From Lachnoclostridium sp. UBA3262 (GTDB lineage: Bacteria > Bacillota > Clostridia > Lachnospirales > Lachnospiraceae), in NCBI GenBank assembly GCA_002362575.1, contig DEUM01000049.1:1-22837 (forward strand): a stretch of DNA of 22,837 bases. The letters are read 5' to 3'. Below the pieces are notes generated by a model. That model ran no database searches and was not told where the DNA came from. It saw only the letters and a list, made by a program, of their open reading frames with translations. The translations under genes and the position numbers were made by a program. This document shows, piece after piece, positions 8,404 to 16,204 of the stretch (position 1 is the first letter of the stretch; each line of letters begins with the position of its first letter).

Positions 8404-8422
8404 TAGGGAGGCAGAGGATAAG

Positions 8423-9145
8423 ATGCAGATAGCAGTATGCGATGATATACAAAAAGAGTTGAAACTGATCCGGACAGCATTAGATACATATACAGAGACA
8501 CATCCGGAATACCATTTTGATATTGACGAATACAGGTCAGCAGACGATATTTTATATGCGGTGGAAAAGGGAAAAACTTATGATATTGCCCTTTTGGATA
8601 TTTGTATGCCGGATGTTCTTGGAACAGATGTTGCCGAGAAAATGCTTGCTCAAAACCCGAATACGGGTGTTGTTTTTCTCACGACCAGCGATGAATATGC
8701 GATAACGGCATATGCAATGAATGCGGTTCATTATCTGCTCAAGCCATTTTTACAGGAGCAGTTTAATGAGGCGCTTGACCGTGCAGTAAGGAAAACGAAA
8801 GAGCAGGACTTTCTTTCTCTTGCCTGTATGGATGGTGTGTACCGTGTCTGTGTTGGAGAAATCATATTTATTGAGTCACAGGACCATTATCTGATGATTC
8901 ATTTGTCTTCCGGTGCAACCCTCCGGCTGCGCAGGAAATTGTCTCAGATGTTTAAGGAAATACATGAGTACCCAGAATTTATACGGGTGGGCGCCTCTTA
9001 TATTGTAAATCTCACATTTGTGCGGCAGGTTGCCGGAAACACTTTAGAAATCGCAAATGGTGCTAAAATACCCATTCCGAGAAGGAGTAGTAAAGAAGTG
9101 AAGAAAACATATATGGATTTCTGCCGGAAGGAGGTATTAAAATGA
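8423..9145 (+). CDS. LytTR-family response regulator (AgrA/VirR-like)
   Basis: 240 residues. The receiver (1-120) keeps D7/D8, phosphoacceptor D59 (LLDICMPD), T87 and K107 (LLKPF). The C-terminal LytTR DNA-binding domain (about 135-238) shows IIFIESQDHYLMIH, the LRRKLSQM strand/helix and FIRVGASYIVNL, ending in IPIPRRSSKEVKKTY. This matches the AgrA/VirR class, which binds paired direct repeats about two helical turns apart. The next gene starts inside its stop codon (4-bp overlap), so kinase and regulator are made together. No AgrD-like peptide or AgrB gene is seen nearby, so an Agr-type quorum circuit is not supported. Likely targets include the 21-bp repeats at 10442-10495. Confidence 0.93.
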   Translation: MQIAVCDDIQKELKLIRTALDTYTETHPEYHFDIDEYRSADDILYAVEKGKTYDIALLDICMPDVLGTDVAEKMLAQNPNTGVVFLTTSDEYAITAYAMNAVHYLLKPFLQEQFNEALDRAVRKTKEQDFLSLACMDGVYRVCVGEIIFIESQDHYLMIHLSSGATLRLRRKLSQMFKEIHEYPEFIRVGASYIVNLTFVRQVAGNTLEIANGAKIPIPRRSSKEVKKTYMDFCRKEVLK

Positions 9146-10410
9146 GCGGAATATATCAGCTTCCGGGACTAATCCTTACGGTGCTGTGTCATACAATTGT
9201 AGGCTATTATCTAAACGAACAGAGATATTCCAAAAAGATATTTGTACTATGCAGCTGTCTCCATGCGGTCATTTTTGCCAGTCTGATGGGCTACGGATTT
9301 GCAGTAGGGGGATGGAATGCCTTTTTTTCATATATAGGAATCGTAGTGCTGTTGTTTCTCTACTTCTGCATTGTTTCGAAGGATGGTTTTCCCAAAAAGA
9401 GTTTTTTATTTTTGACTTACTATTGCTTATTCTCCGTCTCGGATAACATGATGAAACTGGTGGTTCGATTATTTTTGCCGCAGATTTCCGAAATGACAGG
9501 ATATTATGTGGCAATCGTGCTACGAAATATAGTCTTACTGCTGGTGTTGGCTCTATATAAGAAGTATTTCGCGGCAACGCTGAGCTTTCTGATGGACAGT
9601 GGTAAAAAGTGGTGGAATCTGGCACTGGTTGCCCTGCTGTTCTATGTATCACAGGTCGTGGTAACGGTGTTGAATGCGGCAAATGCCATGCCAGATGTGT
9701 ATCTGCTATTGACATTCACCGTAATCAGCTTTCTTATGTGTGCGGTATATGGCGTTATTTTCAGAAATATTAATTATATGAAAAAGGAATCTGAGGCAGC
9801 ATTAGTCTATCAGAACGCAGAATATCTTTCCAACCGGATGTCTTCCCTGCAAAATGCGGTGGAAGCAAACCGCAGGTTCCGGCATGATATACGGCATCAC
9901 TTGGATGTAATTGTGGAATATGCTAAAGCGGGAGATACTTCTGCCATTCTTGCCTATATCGGAGAATACAGGAATGAGATTTCGGAAGCGGCAGTAAAGC
10001 AATATTCCCTGAACCGGACGGTAGACAGTATTCTTTCTGTTTATGCGGATAAGGCGGGGGAAGGCGGCGTCTCCTTTTCGGTACGGTGCAATGTGCCGGA
10101 AAAGTTGTCGATGAGAGAAATTGACCTGATTGCCCTTTTGGGGAACCTGCTGGAAAATGCCTTACACGGATGTCAGGAGTCCGGAAAAGAAAACAAAAGT
10201 ATTGAAATCTATATTCGGCGGCAAAATAACAGGCTGGTTATCGTTTGCAATAACTCTTGTTCTGATAAACTAAAACTCGTAGACGGTCTGCCTGCAGGAA
10301 AGAGTATCGGTATTTCCAGCATCCTTTCCGTCTGTCAGAAATATGACGGGAATCTGGATTACAGGATAGAAAATGATGTCGTTTCCGCCTGTGCGGTCTT
10401 GAATCTGTGA
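9142..10410 (+). CDS. GHKL-domain sensor histidine kinase (AgrC-like)
   Basis: 422 residues. Six or seven hydrophobic segments in residues 5-210 form the membrane sensor with no sizeable extracellular loop. A linker helix precedes the phosphoacceptor motif FRHDIRHH with H248. The GHKL ATPase region follows, with N-box LLGNLLENAL (N335, N339) and a glycine-rich GKSIGISSI box at about 386-394, ending at VLNL. This is the typical architecture of GHKL kinases paired with LytTR regulators, and it overlaps its regulator gene by 4 bp. The signal cannot be read from sequence. About 200 bp of non-coding DNA follow before the next gene. Confidence 0.92.
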   Translation: MSGIYQLPGLILTVLCHTIVGYYLNEQRYSKKIFVLCSCLHAVIFASLMGYGFAVGGWNAFFSYIGIVVLLFLYFCIVSKDGFPKKSFLFLTYYCLFSVSDNMMKLVVRLFLPQISEMTGYYVAIVLRNIVLLLVLALYKKYFAATLSFLMDSGKKWWNLALVALLFYVSQVVVTVLNAANAMPDVYLLLTFTVISFLMCAVYGVIFRNINYMKKESEAALVYQNAEYLSNRMSSLQNAVEANRRFRHDIRHHLDVIVEYAKAGDTSAILAYIGEYRNEISEAAVKQYSLNRTVDSILSVYADKAGEGGVSFSVRCNVPEKLSMREIDLIALLGNLLENALHGCQESGKENKSIEIYIRRQNNRLVIVCNNSCSDKLKLVDGLPAGKSIGISSILSVCQKYDGNLDYRIENDVVSACAVLNL

Positions 10411-10441
10411 GCTGTCAATAAGTTCCATTTAAATTTTATTT

Positions 10442-10495
10442 AACAAATCTGCCCCAAAAGTGACCAATTCTGCCTAAAAAGCTACCAATTCTGCC
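10442..10495 (+). promoter_or_regulatory. Three 12-bp direct repeats at 21-bp period (LytTR/VirR-like boxes)
   Basis: ACCAATTCTGCC occurs at 10463-10474 and again at 10484-10495, with a degenerate copy (10 of 12) at 10442-10453. Starts are exactly 21 bp apart, two helical turns, putting all copies on one face of DNA. The core resembles the Clostridium perfringens VirR box (CCAGTTNTNCAC). A LytTR gene lies immediately upstream, and the array ends about 26 bp before an extended -10 promoter. Confidence 0.6.
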
Positions 10496-10520
10496 AAAAC
10501 CACTGTTTTAGTAGTTTTTT

Positions 10521-10529
10521 TGATATACT
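10521..10529 (+). promoter_or_regulatory. Extended -10 promoter (TGATATACT) of the MCP operon
   Basis: TG at 10521-10522 plus TATACT at 10524-10529 make an extended -10. The matching -35 position (10501-10506, CACTGT) is poor, as expected for an activator-dependent promoter. The leader to the ATG at 10611 would be about 75 nt. Confidence 0.45.
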
Positions 10530-10610
10530 TATATATGCATATTTTGCGTATGCAGCACAAAGAAGAAAGACCTTGATACTGGGGACGAAGGACATGGAGG
10601 AGAGAAAAGT

Positions 10611-12173
10611 ATGGTAAATGAAGTCGAGTTTAAAAAAGCGAATAGCTATTCGTTGAAATGTATGCGGGTTGCCTTTATTGTATTGGTTATAGCATGGATA
10701 TTGAACATACTGCACATTTTTATAGTGGATCAGACGATAATGAACAACGCTCTCATTGGTGCGGCTATCTTTCTGGCACTGGGATATGCCGTTAAATATG
10801 TACTTGGTTTTGAAAAGGCGGCGTCCAACTATATCATGCTTTTTTTGCTGGTGGCTATGCTTTCCTTTGCCAATATAGAACTGGCTTATCATGCAACCCT
10901 GTTTATGATTTTTCCTATGATATGTTCCATTGCCTATACGGAGAAAAAGTATAAAAGCTTTACTTTGATACTTACCATTGGAGGTTTCTTCCTCTCTGTT
11001 ATTGGCGGATATTATTGGGGACTGTGTGATGCCAACACATTGGTTCTGACTACTACAACCTCGGTCAGGGAGGCAGAAACACTTTTGGCGGGCAAGGTTA
11101 CCATTAATACGAATATTGTAAATCTTATTTTGTTTTTTGTGTTTCCTAGAATCATGGCGCTGGTGGGATTTAATGCTGTTCTGAATTATATCAAAAACAC
11201 CATTTTGGAAAAGATGAAAAAAGAGCAGGAGGGTATGCAGATGGCCGAACTTCTCCAAAAGTGTGAATCCGCTTCGGAGGAACTGGTTACCATGGTGGGA
11301 GATGTGGAAGAAAATCTGGAGAACTCTAGACATGCCAATGAACAGATTGTTTCATCTGCCCATGACACATCGGCTGACTGTGATGAAAGCCGTAATCAGG
11401 TGGTGCGTATTCAGGAACGTGTCTCGGAGATGTCAGAGGCGATGGATGGTATTTATCAAAATACCAAAGAAATGTTCCGGATATCCGAGGATGTTACCAA
11501 CCATACTTTAGGGTTTGTCAAGACGATGGATGTGGCAGTGGACTCCATGCATCAGATTAAGGAAACGGCAAACCAGACCGGGGAATCGATCAGCCAGCTG
11601 GAGAATGGAATTGATGAGATTACTAATTTTGTGGGGCAGATTTCCGGAATCTCTGCACATACCAATCTTTTGGCCTTAAATGCGAGCATTGAAGCGGCAC
11701 GAGCTGGGGAACAGGGCAGAGGCTTTGCCGTCGTGGCAGATAATGTACAGAAGCTGGCGGAACAGTCCAAAGCAGCGAGTGATGCCATTCAGGAACTGGT
11801 ACCTAAGATTCTTGACAGGCTGGAGGGGGTAAAATCCATCAATGGGCAGAATCAGTTATCGGTTGAGGAGGGAATTGACAAGATATTAGAAGCCAGAAAT
11901 AAAGCGGAATCTCTGGGGGACATGCAAAAGAATTCCATAACCATGACCGAGCAGATTGTAGAGCGCAGCGATGAAACCAGAGTGTATAGTGAACAGGTGC
12001 GGAATATGGCTCTTTCTCTGGACGAGCTGGTTACAAACTTTAAGAGCAGGGCGGATGAGATTGTAGATGACGCCAACAATGAGGGAGAAATCACAGGTCT
12101 GACTGAGGAGTCCCTTGTAAGGGTAAAAAGCATTGCAGAGGAATTGCTGGCGCTGTCTCATGCGTCCATATAA
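10611..12173 (+). CDS. Membrane methyl-accepting chemotaxis-type protein, no extracellular sensor
   Basis: 520 residues. About six hydrophobic helices fill residues 20-195 (16-39, 44-65, 72-90, 92-110, 115-135, 167-192), with one short polar loop at 138-166. No periplasmic-type sensor and no HAMP domain are evident. A long coiled coil follows and contains the conserved MCP hairpin tip (about 344-377): GISAHTNLLALNASIEAARAG, then GRGFAVVADNVQKLAEQSK. It should cluster with CheA/CheW if the cell has them, or act in a non-flagellar pathway. No CheR-type C-terminal pentapeptide is seen. GGAGGAGAG-type sequence sits about 10 bp before the ATG. It is 44 bp upstream of a secreted protein, probably its operon partner. 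It is likely controlled by the 21-bp repeats. Confidence 0.93.
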   Translation: MVNEVEFKKANSYSLKCMRVAFIVLVIAWILNILHIFIVDQTIMNNALIGAAIFLALGYAVKYVLGFEKAASNYIMLFLLVAMLSFANIELAYHATLFMIFPMICSIAYTEKKYKSFTLILTIGGFFLSVIGGYYWGLCDANTLVLTTTTSVREAETLLAGKVTINTNIVNLILFFVFPRIMALVGFNAVLNYIKNTILEKMKKEQEGMQMAELLQKCESASEELVTMVGDVEENLENSRHANEQIVSSAHDTSADCDESRNQVVRIQERVSEMSEAMDGIYQNTKEMFRISEDVTNHTLGFVKTMDVAVDSMHQIKETANQTGESISQLENGIDEITNFVGQISGISAHTNLLALNASIEAARAGEQGRGFAVVADNVQKLAEQSKAASDAIQELVPKILDRLEGVKSINGQNQLSVEEGIDKILEARNKAESLGDMQKNSITMTEQIVERSDETRVYSEQVRNMALSLDELVTNFKSRADEIVDDANNEGEITGLTEESLVRVKSIAEELLALSHASI

Positions 12174-12217
12174 CAAACTAAAAATAAGAAAAAACAGTAG
12201 ATTGGAGGAAAAATAAC

Positions 12218-15200
12218 ATGAAGCGAAAACATTTAAAGAAGAAAATTGGTTCACTGGTGCTGGCGGCGGCAATGATAATCACTTCATTTCCGGCATTTGG
12301 CACGGAGGTTCAGGCAGCGGAGGCGAGGAGTGCCGCCCCTAGCCAGTTTGCGACAAAAGAGCAGTTAAAGACGTTTAACACGAATGATAATGACGGCAGT
12401 ACAAATCCGGCAAAGCTCCGTTTTGGAAATAACAATCAGGAATGGTGGATAGCGGGATGCCAAAGTGAAGACAAAGACAGTGTGACATTGTTTGCGGCAA
12501 GCTCGCTGGCAGAGGATCAGCCGTTTAGGGAGGCTGAGGGCACGAGATTATATGATAGTAGTTGGGGGTGTACTTATTCAGGTGAGAATCCATCCGAGGT
12601 AAATGAAAACCATTACGGAACCAGTCCGTTAAGGACGACATTAAAAAGTTTGGAAACTTCCTATTTTTCAACTGCTGAACAGGGTTTGATGAAGGAGACA
12701 ACTGTTCGGACAAACGATACAAAAAACAGTAGTACTTATACCACAACGGATAAACTGTATCTGGCATATGGGGACAAAAGTACTGATGAAAGATATTATA
12801 TCACAGTGGGAGAAAATCAACTTGTTTCTGATGATTTAAACAATGGTCTGCGTATTGATAAAAAGTACTGGGTAAAAGACGATTTTTGGCTGCGCGCGCC
12901 GTACAGTGAGCTTGCTTTCTGTGTGATGCGGGTGTATTCGGGTTCTTATGTAGGTTCCACCCACGATGCTGGTAAGTATGCGTTGGTGCCCGCTTTTGAA
13001 TTGGACTTGTCCTCTGTCCTCTTTGCATCTGCTGCGAAAGCAGCATCATCGGAAACCGCAAATGGAACGATAGCGGATGGCACGGCAATGACACTGAGAC
13101 TGGACGGCGCAGATAAAACAATCGGAACCGCATTATATGATGTATCGGCCGGTAAGATTGAGGCACAGAAAGCTGCGGGTGCAGCGGGAATCGTCTCCCT
13201 TGTCGTGCAGGGAAATAATGGAAGTAACGACTGGTATTACAGTGTACCTGTAGAAGAGACAAAGATTGTTACAAAGGAACAGATACAGACAGCCTGCGGC
13301 ATATCCGGGGTTGACCTTGCGAAATGTAAAATCTGGTTGGAAACACCCGCAGAGAATGGAAGTCTGGCTTATGCCAGGATGGCAGAAGCAAAGAGAAGGA
13401 TAACCGGCATCAGTATACCGACAGTTCCATCAAGTAAAGTATTTGCAAATTATTATACCGCAGAGAATGTTTTGTCAAATACAAACAGTGAGCTTGGCAG
13501 ACAGACAACGCTTACACTGGAAGGAAGTGCCTCTCCAAACACGAAAAGTGTGGATGTGGTATGGGCGCTGGCAAACAGCGGCAGCGCAGCTTATAACGCT
13601 ACACCGGGAGCAGGCAATACATTCCGATGGACCATTGCGGCAGCCCAAATAAAAGATTATGATGCATCCGGATGTACAGGCTATGACAGTGGAACAGGCA
13701 CGATTAGCGGTACGGTTGTAATCAGCAACAAAGCGGGAACGCCTGTCACGATTACCGGGAGTAACCAGACTCTTAACTTTGATGGCAGCACCATTGATGT
13801 GTCGCAGTATTTTACCATTGATGCAAATGCTGGAGCTGAGACCTATTCTCTTGTATCGGGTACGGGCGTTACAGGGCAGGGAAGCTTAAGCGGAGCGGTA
13901 TTGACGGTAACAAAACCGGGTGTGTTTCAGGTAAAACTTACCACGGCTGTGAATGGAAATTATGCGGCAGGAGAGAAAACCATCACACTTACGGTAAACT
14001 ACTTCAGCGGAGCAGTTACGTTAGCATCCGGCAAAACAGTTGTGCGTGAAGATGAAACCGTAAAGAATGATTCAAACGGAACGGTTACGATAGACAAGGG
14101 GAATAACGGCACGGTGGATGTGACAGTCAAGCTGCCACAGGCAGGTAGTGTCAATATTGACGCAGAAGGCAAAGTTACCGTGCCCGCAAACGGAACGGTT
14201 CAGGCGACAGGCGGAAAGATACTGACGCTGCTGGCGGAGGGAACGGTTGATAAAGACGGAAATGTAGAGGCAGAAAAGATAAAAGGCGGAGACATCACGG
14301 CAACAGCACCGTCGGGAGAAAAGGTTAAGGCAGACAAAGCTGGAAAGATTACCATACCAGCCGGAGGAACGGTTCAGACCGGGGACGGAGAAGTGACGAC
14401 ACTGCCCAATGGAGGAATTGTTGATAAAGACGGAAAGGTAGAGGCAATAAAGACAGATGCAGAGAAAGTAGCAGAGGCAAAGAACTCTGTGGAGAAAGTA
14501 CTGACAGGAATTACGGTAACCAACGGGACCACAAAAGAAGATATTCAGAACGCGATAAATACGGCATTAGCCAAAGCCGGAATCAGTGATGCGACGGTAA
14601 CGGTGGGAGACCTTAGTAAGACAGAGGCGACCACATCAGCAGAGGGAAGCATCAGCGGAAATGTAACAATCAAGTGCGGAAACGTGACAGACAGTGTGGC
14701 AATCAATAAGATAGTTGACAAACTTCCGGCCCATACACATATCTGGACATGGGTAATCACAAAGGCGGCAACCGCAGACGAAGATGGCGAAATGACGGGA
14801 ACCTGTACCTGTGGAGAGAGAACCACAGCAGTAATACCAAAAACCGGGGAAGGTGGAAGCGGTACCGTCATCGTAAAAGAAGATGAGGAAAATGAATGTA
14901 AAGCTTCCTTTGTGGATAAAGAAGATGTAAAAGGCAAGGTATCTTTAACAGATGAGGAAAAAGAGCATCTGAACACAGGAGAGGATTTGGTAATCATACT
15001 CCGGTTAAAGGATGTGAACGTAGCGGTTGACACATCGGAAAAGACGGAAATCCGGAACGAAATGGGAACAAATACACTGGGAACATTTCTCGACATTGAA
15101 CTGCTCAAACAGATTGGCGGCACGGAAACAAAGATTGAGCAGACAACAGATAAAATTACTGTGACATTTGAGATACCGGAGCGCATCCGGAATACAGATG

Positions 15201-16081
15201 CTGCCGTGACAAGGACATACCGGATTATGAGAAACCATAACGGTGTGGTAGAAGTTCTAGACGTGGAGAATTATGACGAGGCAACCCATCTTCTGACATT
15301 TAAGACAGACAAGTTTTCTACCTACGCACTTGTGTATCAGGATAAAAAGTCAGCAGCAAAGCCAACAGTAGAGCCAACAGTAGAGCCAACAACAAAGCCG
15401 ACAGTAAAGCCAACAGTGAAGCCGACGGTAAAACCAACGAAGACGCCACGTCCGAATGCGGCTGTCTCACCGGAGGAAGTAAAGAAAAATTCGGAGAAAC
15501 TGGATTCCGGCATATCCGCAGGGTGGAAAGGAAATTCCTTCGGGCTGGGCTGGCAGGCAGTACAGGGAGCGAAAGGCTATGATATTTTTGCTGCCCGGTG
15601 CGGAAAGAAACTGGGTAGGAAATCGCTAGTTAAGACGGTAAAAGGGAAAAAGACATCGGTTTCACTCGCAAAGATAGCCGGCAAAAAACTCTCCGGAAAG
15701 AAAAATTATAAGGTTAGAATTAAAGCATGGAAATATGTCGGCGGCAAAAAGGTTTATATTGGGAGCAGCAAGACATACCATGTGGCAGGCAGGAAGCATA
15801 AGAAATATACCAATGCAAAGAAACTGAAACCGGCAAAGAAGAAGTATACCCTGAAGAAAGGGAAAAGCTTCCGCCTGAAAGTCCGGATTGTGAAACAGTC
15901 GAAAAAGAAGAAACTTATGCCGAAATCCCACGGACCGAAACTGCGGTATCGGTCAGGTGATAAGACGATTGCCACGGTAACGTCAAAGGGCAAAGTCAGG
16001 GCAAAGGGCAAAGGGACCTGTTATATTTATGTCACTGCATTAAATGGTATCAGAGTTAAAATTAAGATAAAGGTAAAATAG
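12218..16081 (+). CDS. Large secreted DUF6273 / Ig-like repeat surface protein
   Basis: 1287 residues with a signal peptide (hydrophobic 11-28, VQAAEA near 31-36). Residues about 60-275 are DUF6273-like, closing with FWLRAPYS (223-230) and VPAFELDLSSVLFASAA. A second module follows (about 285-390: SLVVQGNNGSNDWYYSV, IWLETPAENGS), common in Lachnospiraceae surface proteins. Big/cadherin-like beta modules occupy 400-595. Two near-identical beta repeats (about 649-684 and 708-743) share GTVQ and VDKDG. A HTHIW...CTCG segment (838-865) could bind metal. A Pro-Thr repeat (about 1048-1077) leads to a lysine-rich Fn3 module and a terminal Big_2-like module. No LPXTG motif or dockerin is seen, so wall association through the basic C-terminus is inferred. 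The ribosome site is GGAGG, 10 bp upstream of ATG. Probably co-transcribed with the MCP gene. Confidence 0.88.
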   Translation: MKRKHLKKKIGSLVLAAAMIITSFPAFGTEVQAAEARSAAPSQFATKEQLKTFNTNDNDGSTNPAKLRFGNNNQEWWIAGCQSEDKDSVTLFAASSLAEDQPFREAEGTRLYDSSWGCTYSGENPSEVNENHYGTSPLRTTLKSLETSYFSTAEQGLMKETTVRTNDTKNSSTYTTTDKLYLAYGDKSTDERYYITVGENQLVSDDLNNGLRIDKKYWVKDDFWLRAPYSELAFCVMRVYSGSYVGSTHDAGKYALVPAFELDLSSVLFASAAKAASSETANGTIADGTAMTLRLDGADKTIGTALYDVSAGKIEAQKAAGAAGIVSLVVQGNNGSNDWYYSVPVEETKIVTKEQIQTACGISGVDLAKCKIWLETPAENGSLAYARMAEAKRRITGISIPTVPSSKVFANYYTAENVLSNTNSELGRQTTLTLEGSASPNTKSVDVVWALANSGSAAYNATPGAGNTFRWTIAAAQIKDYDASGCTGYDSGTGTISGTVVISNKAGTPVTITGSNQTLNFDGSTIDVSQYFTIDANAGAETYSLVSGTGVTGQGSLSGAVLTVTKPGVFQVKLTTAVNGNYAAGEKTITLTVNYFSGAVTLASGKTVVREDETVKNDSNGTVTIDKGNNGTVDVTVKLPQAGSVNIDAEGKVTVPANGTVQATGGKILTLLAEGTVDKDGNVEAEKIKGGDITATAPSGEKVKADKAGKITIPAGGTVQTGDGEVTTLPNGGIVDKDGKVEAIKTDAEKVAEAKNSVEKVLTGITVTNGTTKEDIQNAINTALAKAGISDATVTVGDLSKTEATTSAEGSISGNVTIKCGNVTDSVAINKIVDKLPAHTHIWTWVITKAATADEDGEMTGTCTCGERTTAVIPKTGEGGSGTVIVKEDEENECKASFVDKEDVKGKVSLTDEEKEHLNTGEDLVIILRLKDVNVAVDTSEKTEIRNEMGTNTLGTFLDIELLKQIGGTETKIEQTTDKITVTFEIPERIRNTDAAVTRTYRIMRNHNGVVEVLDVENYDEATHLLTFKTDKFSTYALVYQDKKSAAKPTVEPTVEPTTKPTVKPTVKPTVKPTKTPRPNAAVSPEEVKKNSEKLDSGISAGWKGNSFGLGWQAVQGAKGYDIFAARCGKKLGRKSLVKTVKGKKTSVSLAKIAGKKLSGKKNYKVRIKAWKYVGGKKVYIGSSKTYHVAGRKHKKYTNAKKLKPAKKKYTLKKGKSFRLKVRIVKQSKKKKLMPKSHGPKLRYRSGDKTIATVTSKGKVRAKGKGTCYIYVTALNGIRVKIKIKVK
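15361..15441 (+). repeat. 12-bp in-frame repeats encoding Pro-Thr-Val-(Glu/Lys)
   Basis: About seven imperfect copies of a 12-bp unit (for example GCCAACAGTAGA) encode PTVE, PTVE, PTTK, PTVK, PTVK, PTVK, PTK. They form an extended linker between the beta-rich part and the basic wall-facing C-terminus. Copy number could change by slippage without breaking the frame. Confidence 0.85.
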
Positions 16082-16135
16082 GCATGACAGTTGTTCAGAG
16101 GGCACAAGTGACGTAATCCAGTGCTTCACAGGCGC

Positions 16136-16163
16136 TAACATGATATTTCAAAAGTAAATATGA
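16136..16163 (+). repeat. Short dispersed repeat, also at 22705-22730
   Basis: TAACATGATATTT followed by AAAGTA and TATGA is shared with 22705-22730, where the two differ by a few bases and a 2-base gap. At this site it runs directly into a fragment of the RhuM 3' end. It may mark a recombination scar or a shared regulatory sequence; the length is too small to decide. Confidence 0.4.
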
Positions 16164-16191
16164 TTTTGACCGGCTGATGGGGGCTGTAAAT
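16161..16191 (+). pseudogene. Fragment identical to the 3' end of the RhuM-family gene
   Basis: Thirty-one bases match 20197-20227 at 29 positions, including the first 20 without a change. In the RhuM gene this stretch encodes the last residues, FDRLMEAVN. Here it stands alone, 14 bp before the start codon of the second MCP, and partly supplies that gene's upstream region. It indicates a former copy of the RhuM tail or a rearrangement between the two loci. Confidence 0.65.
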
Positions 16192-16204
16192 GGAGGGGAT
16201 TTGT

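Noticed and set aside
8423..10410. Agr-type quorum-sensing locus
   Set aside because: Kinase and regulator fit AgrC/AgrA in class, but no AgrB protease or AgrD-like peptide gene is found nearby.
16082..16204. c-di-GMP riboswitch upstream of the second MCP
   Set aside because: MCP genes in Clostridia can carry one, but the conserved GEMM sequence blocks are absent; the space holds repeat and RhuM fragments.
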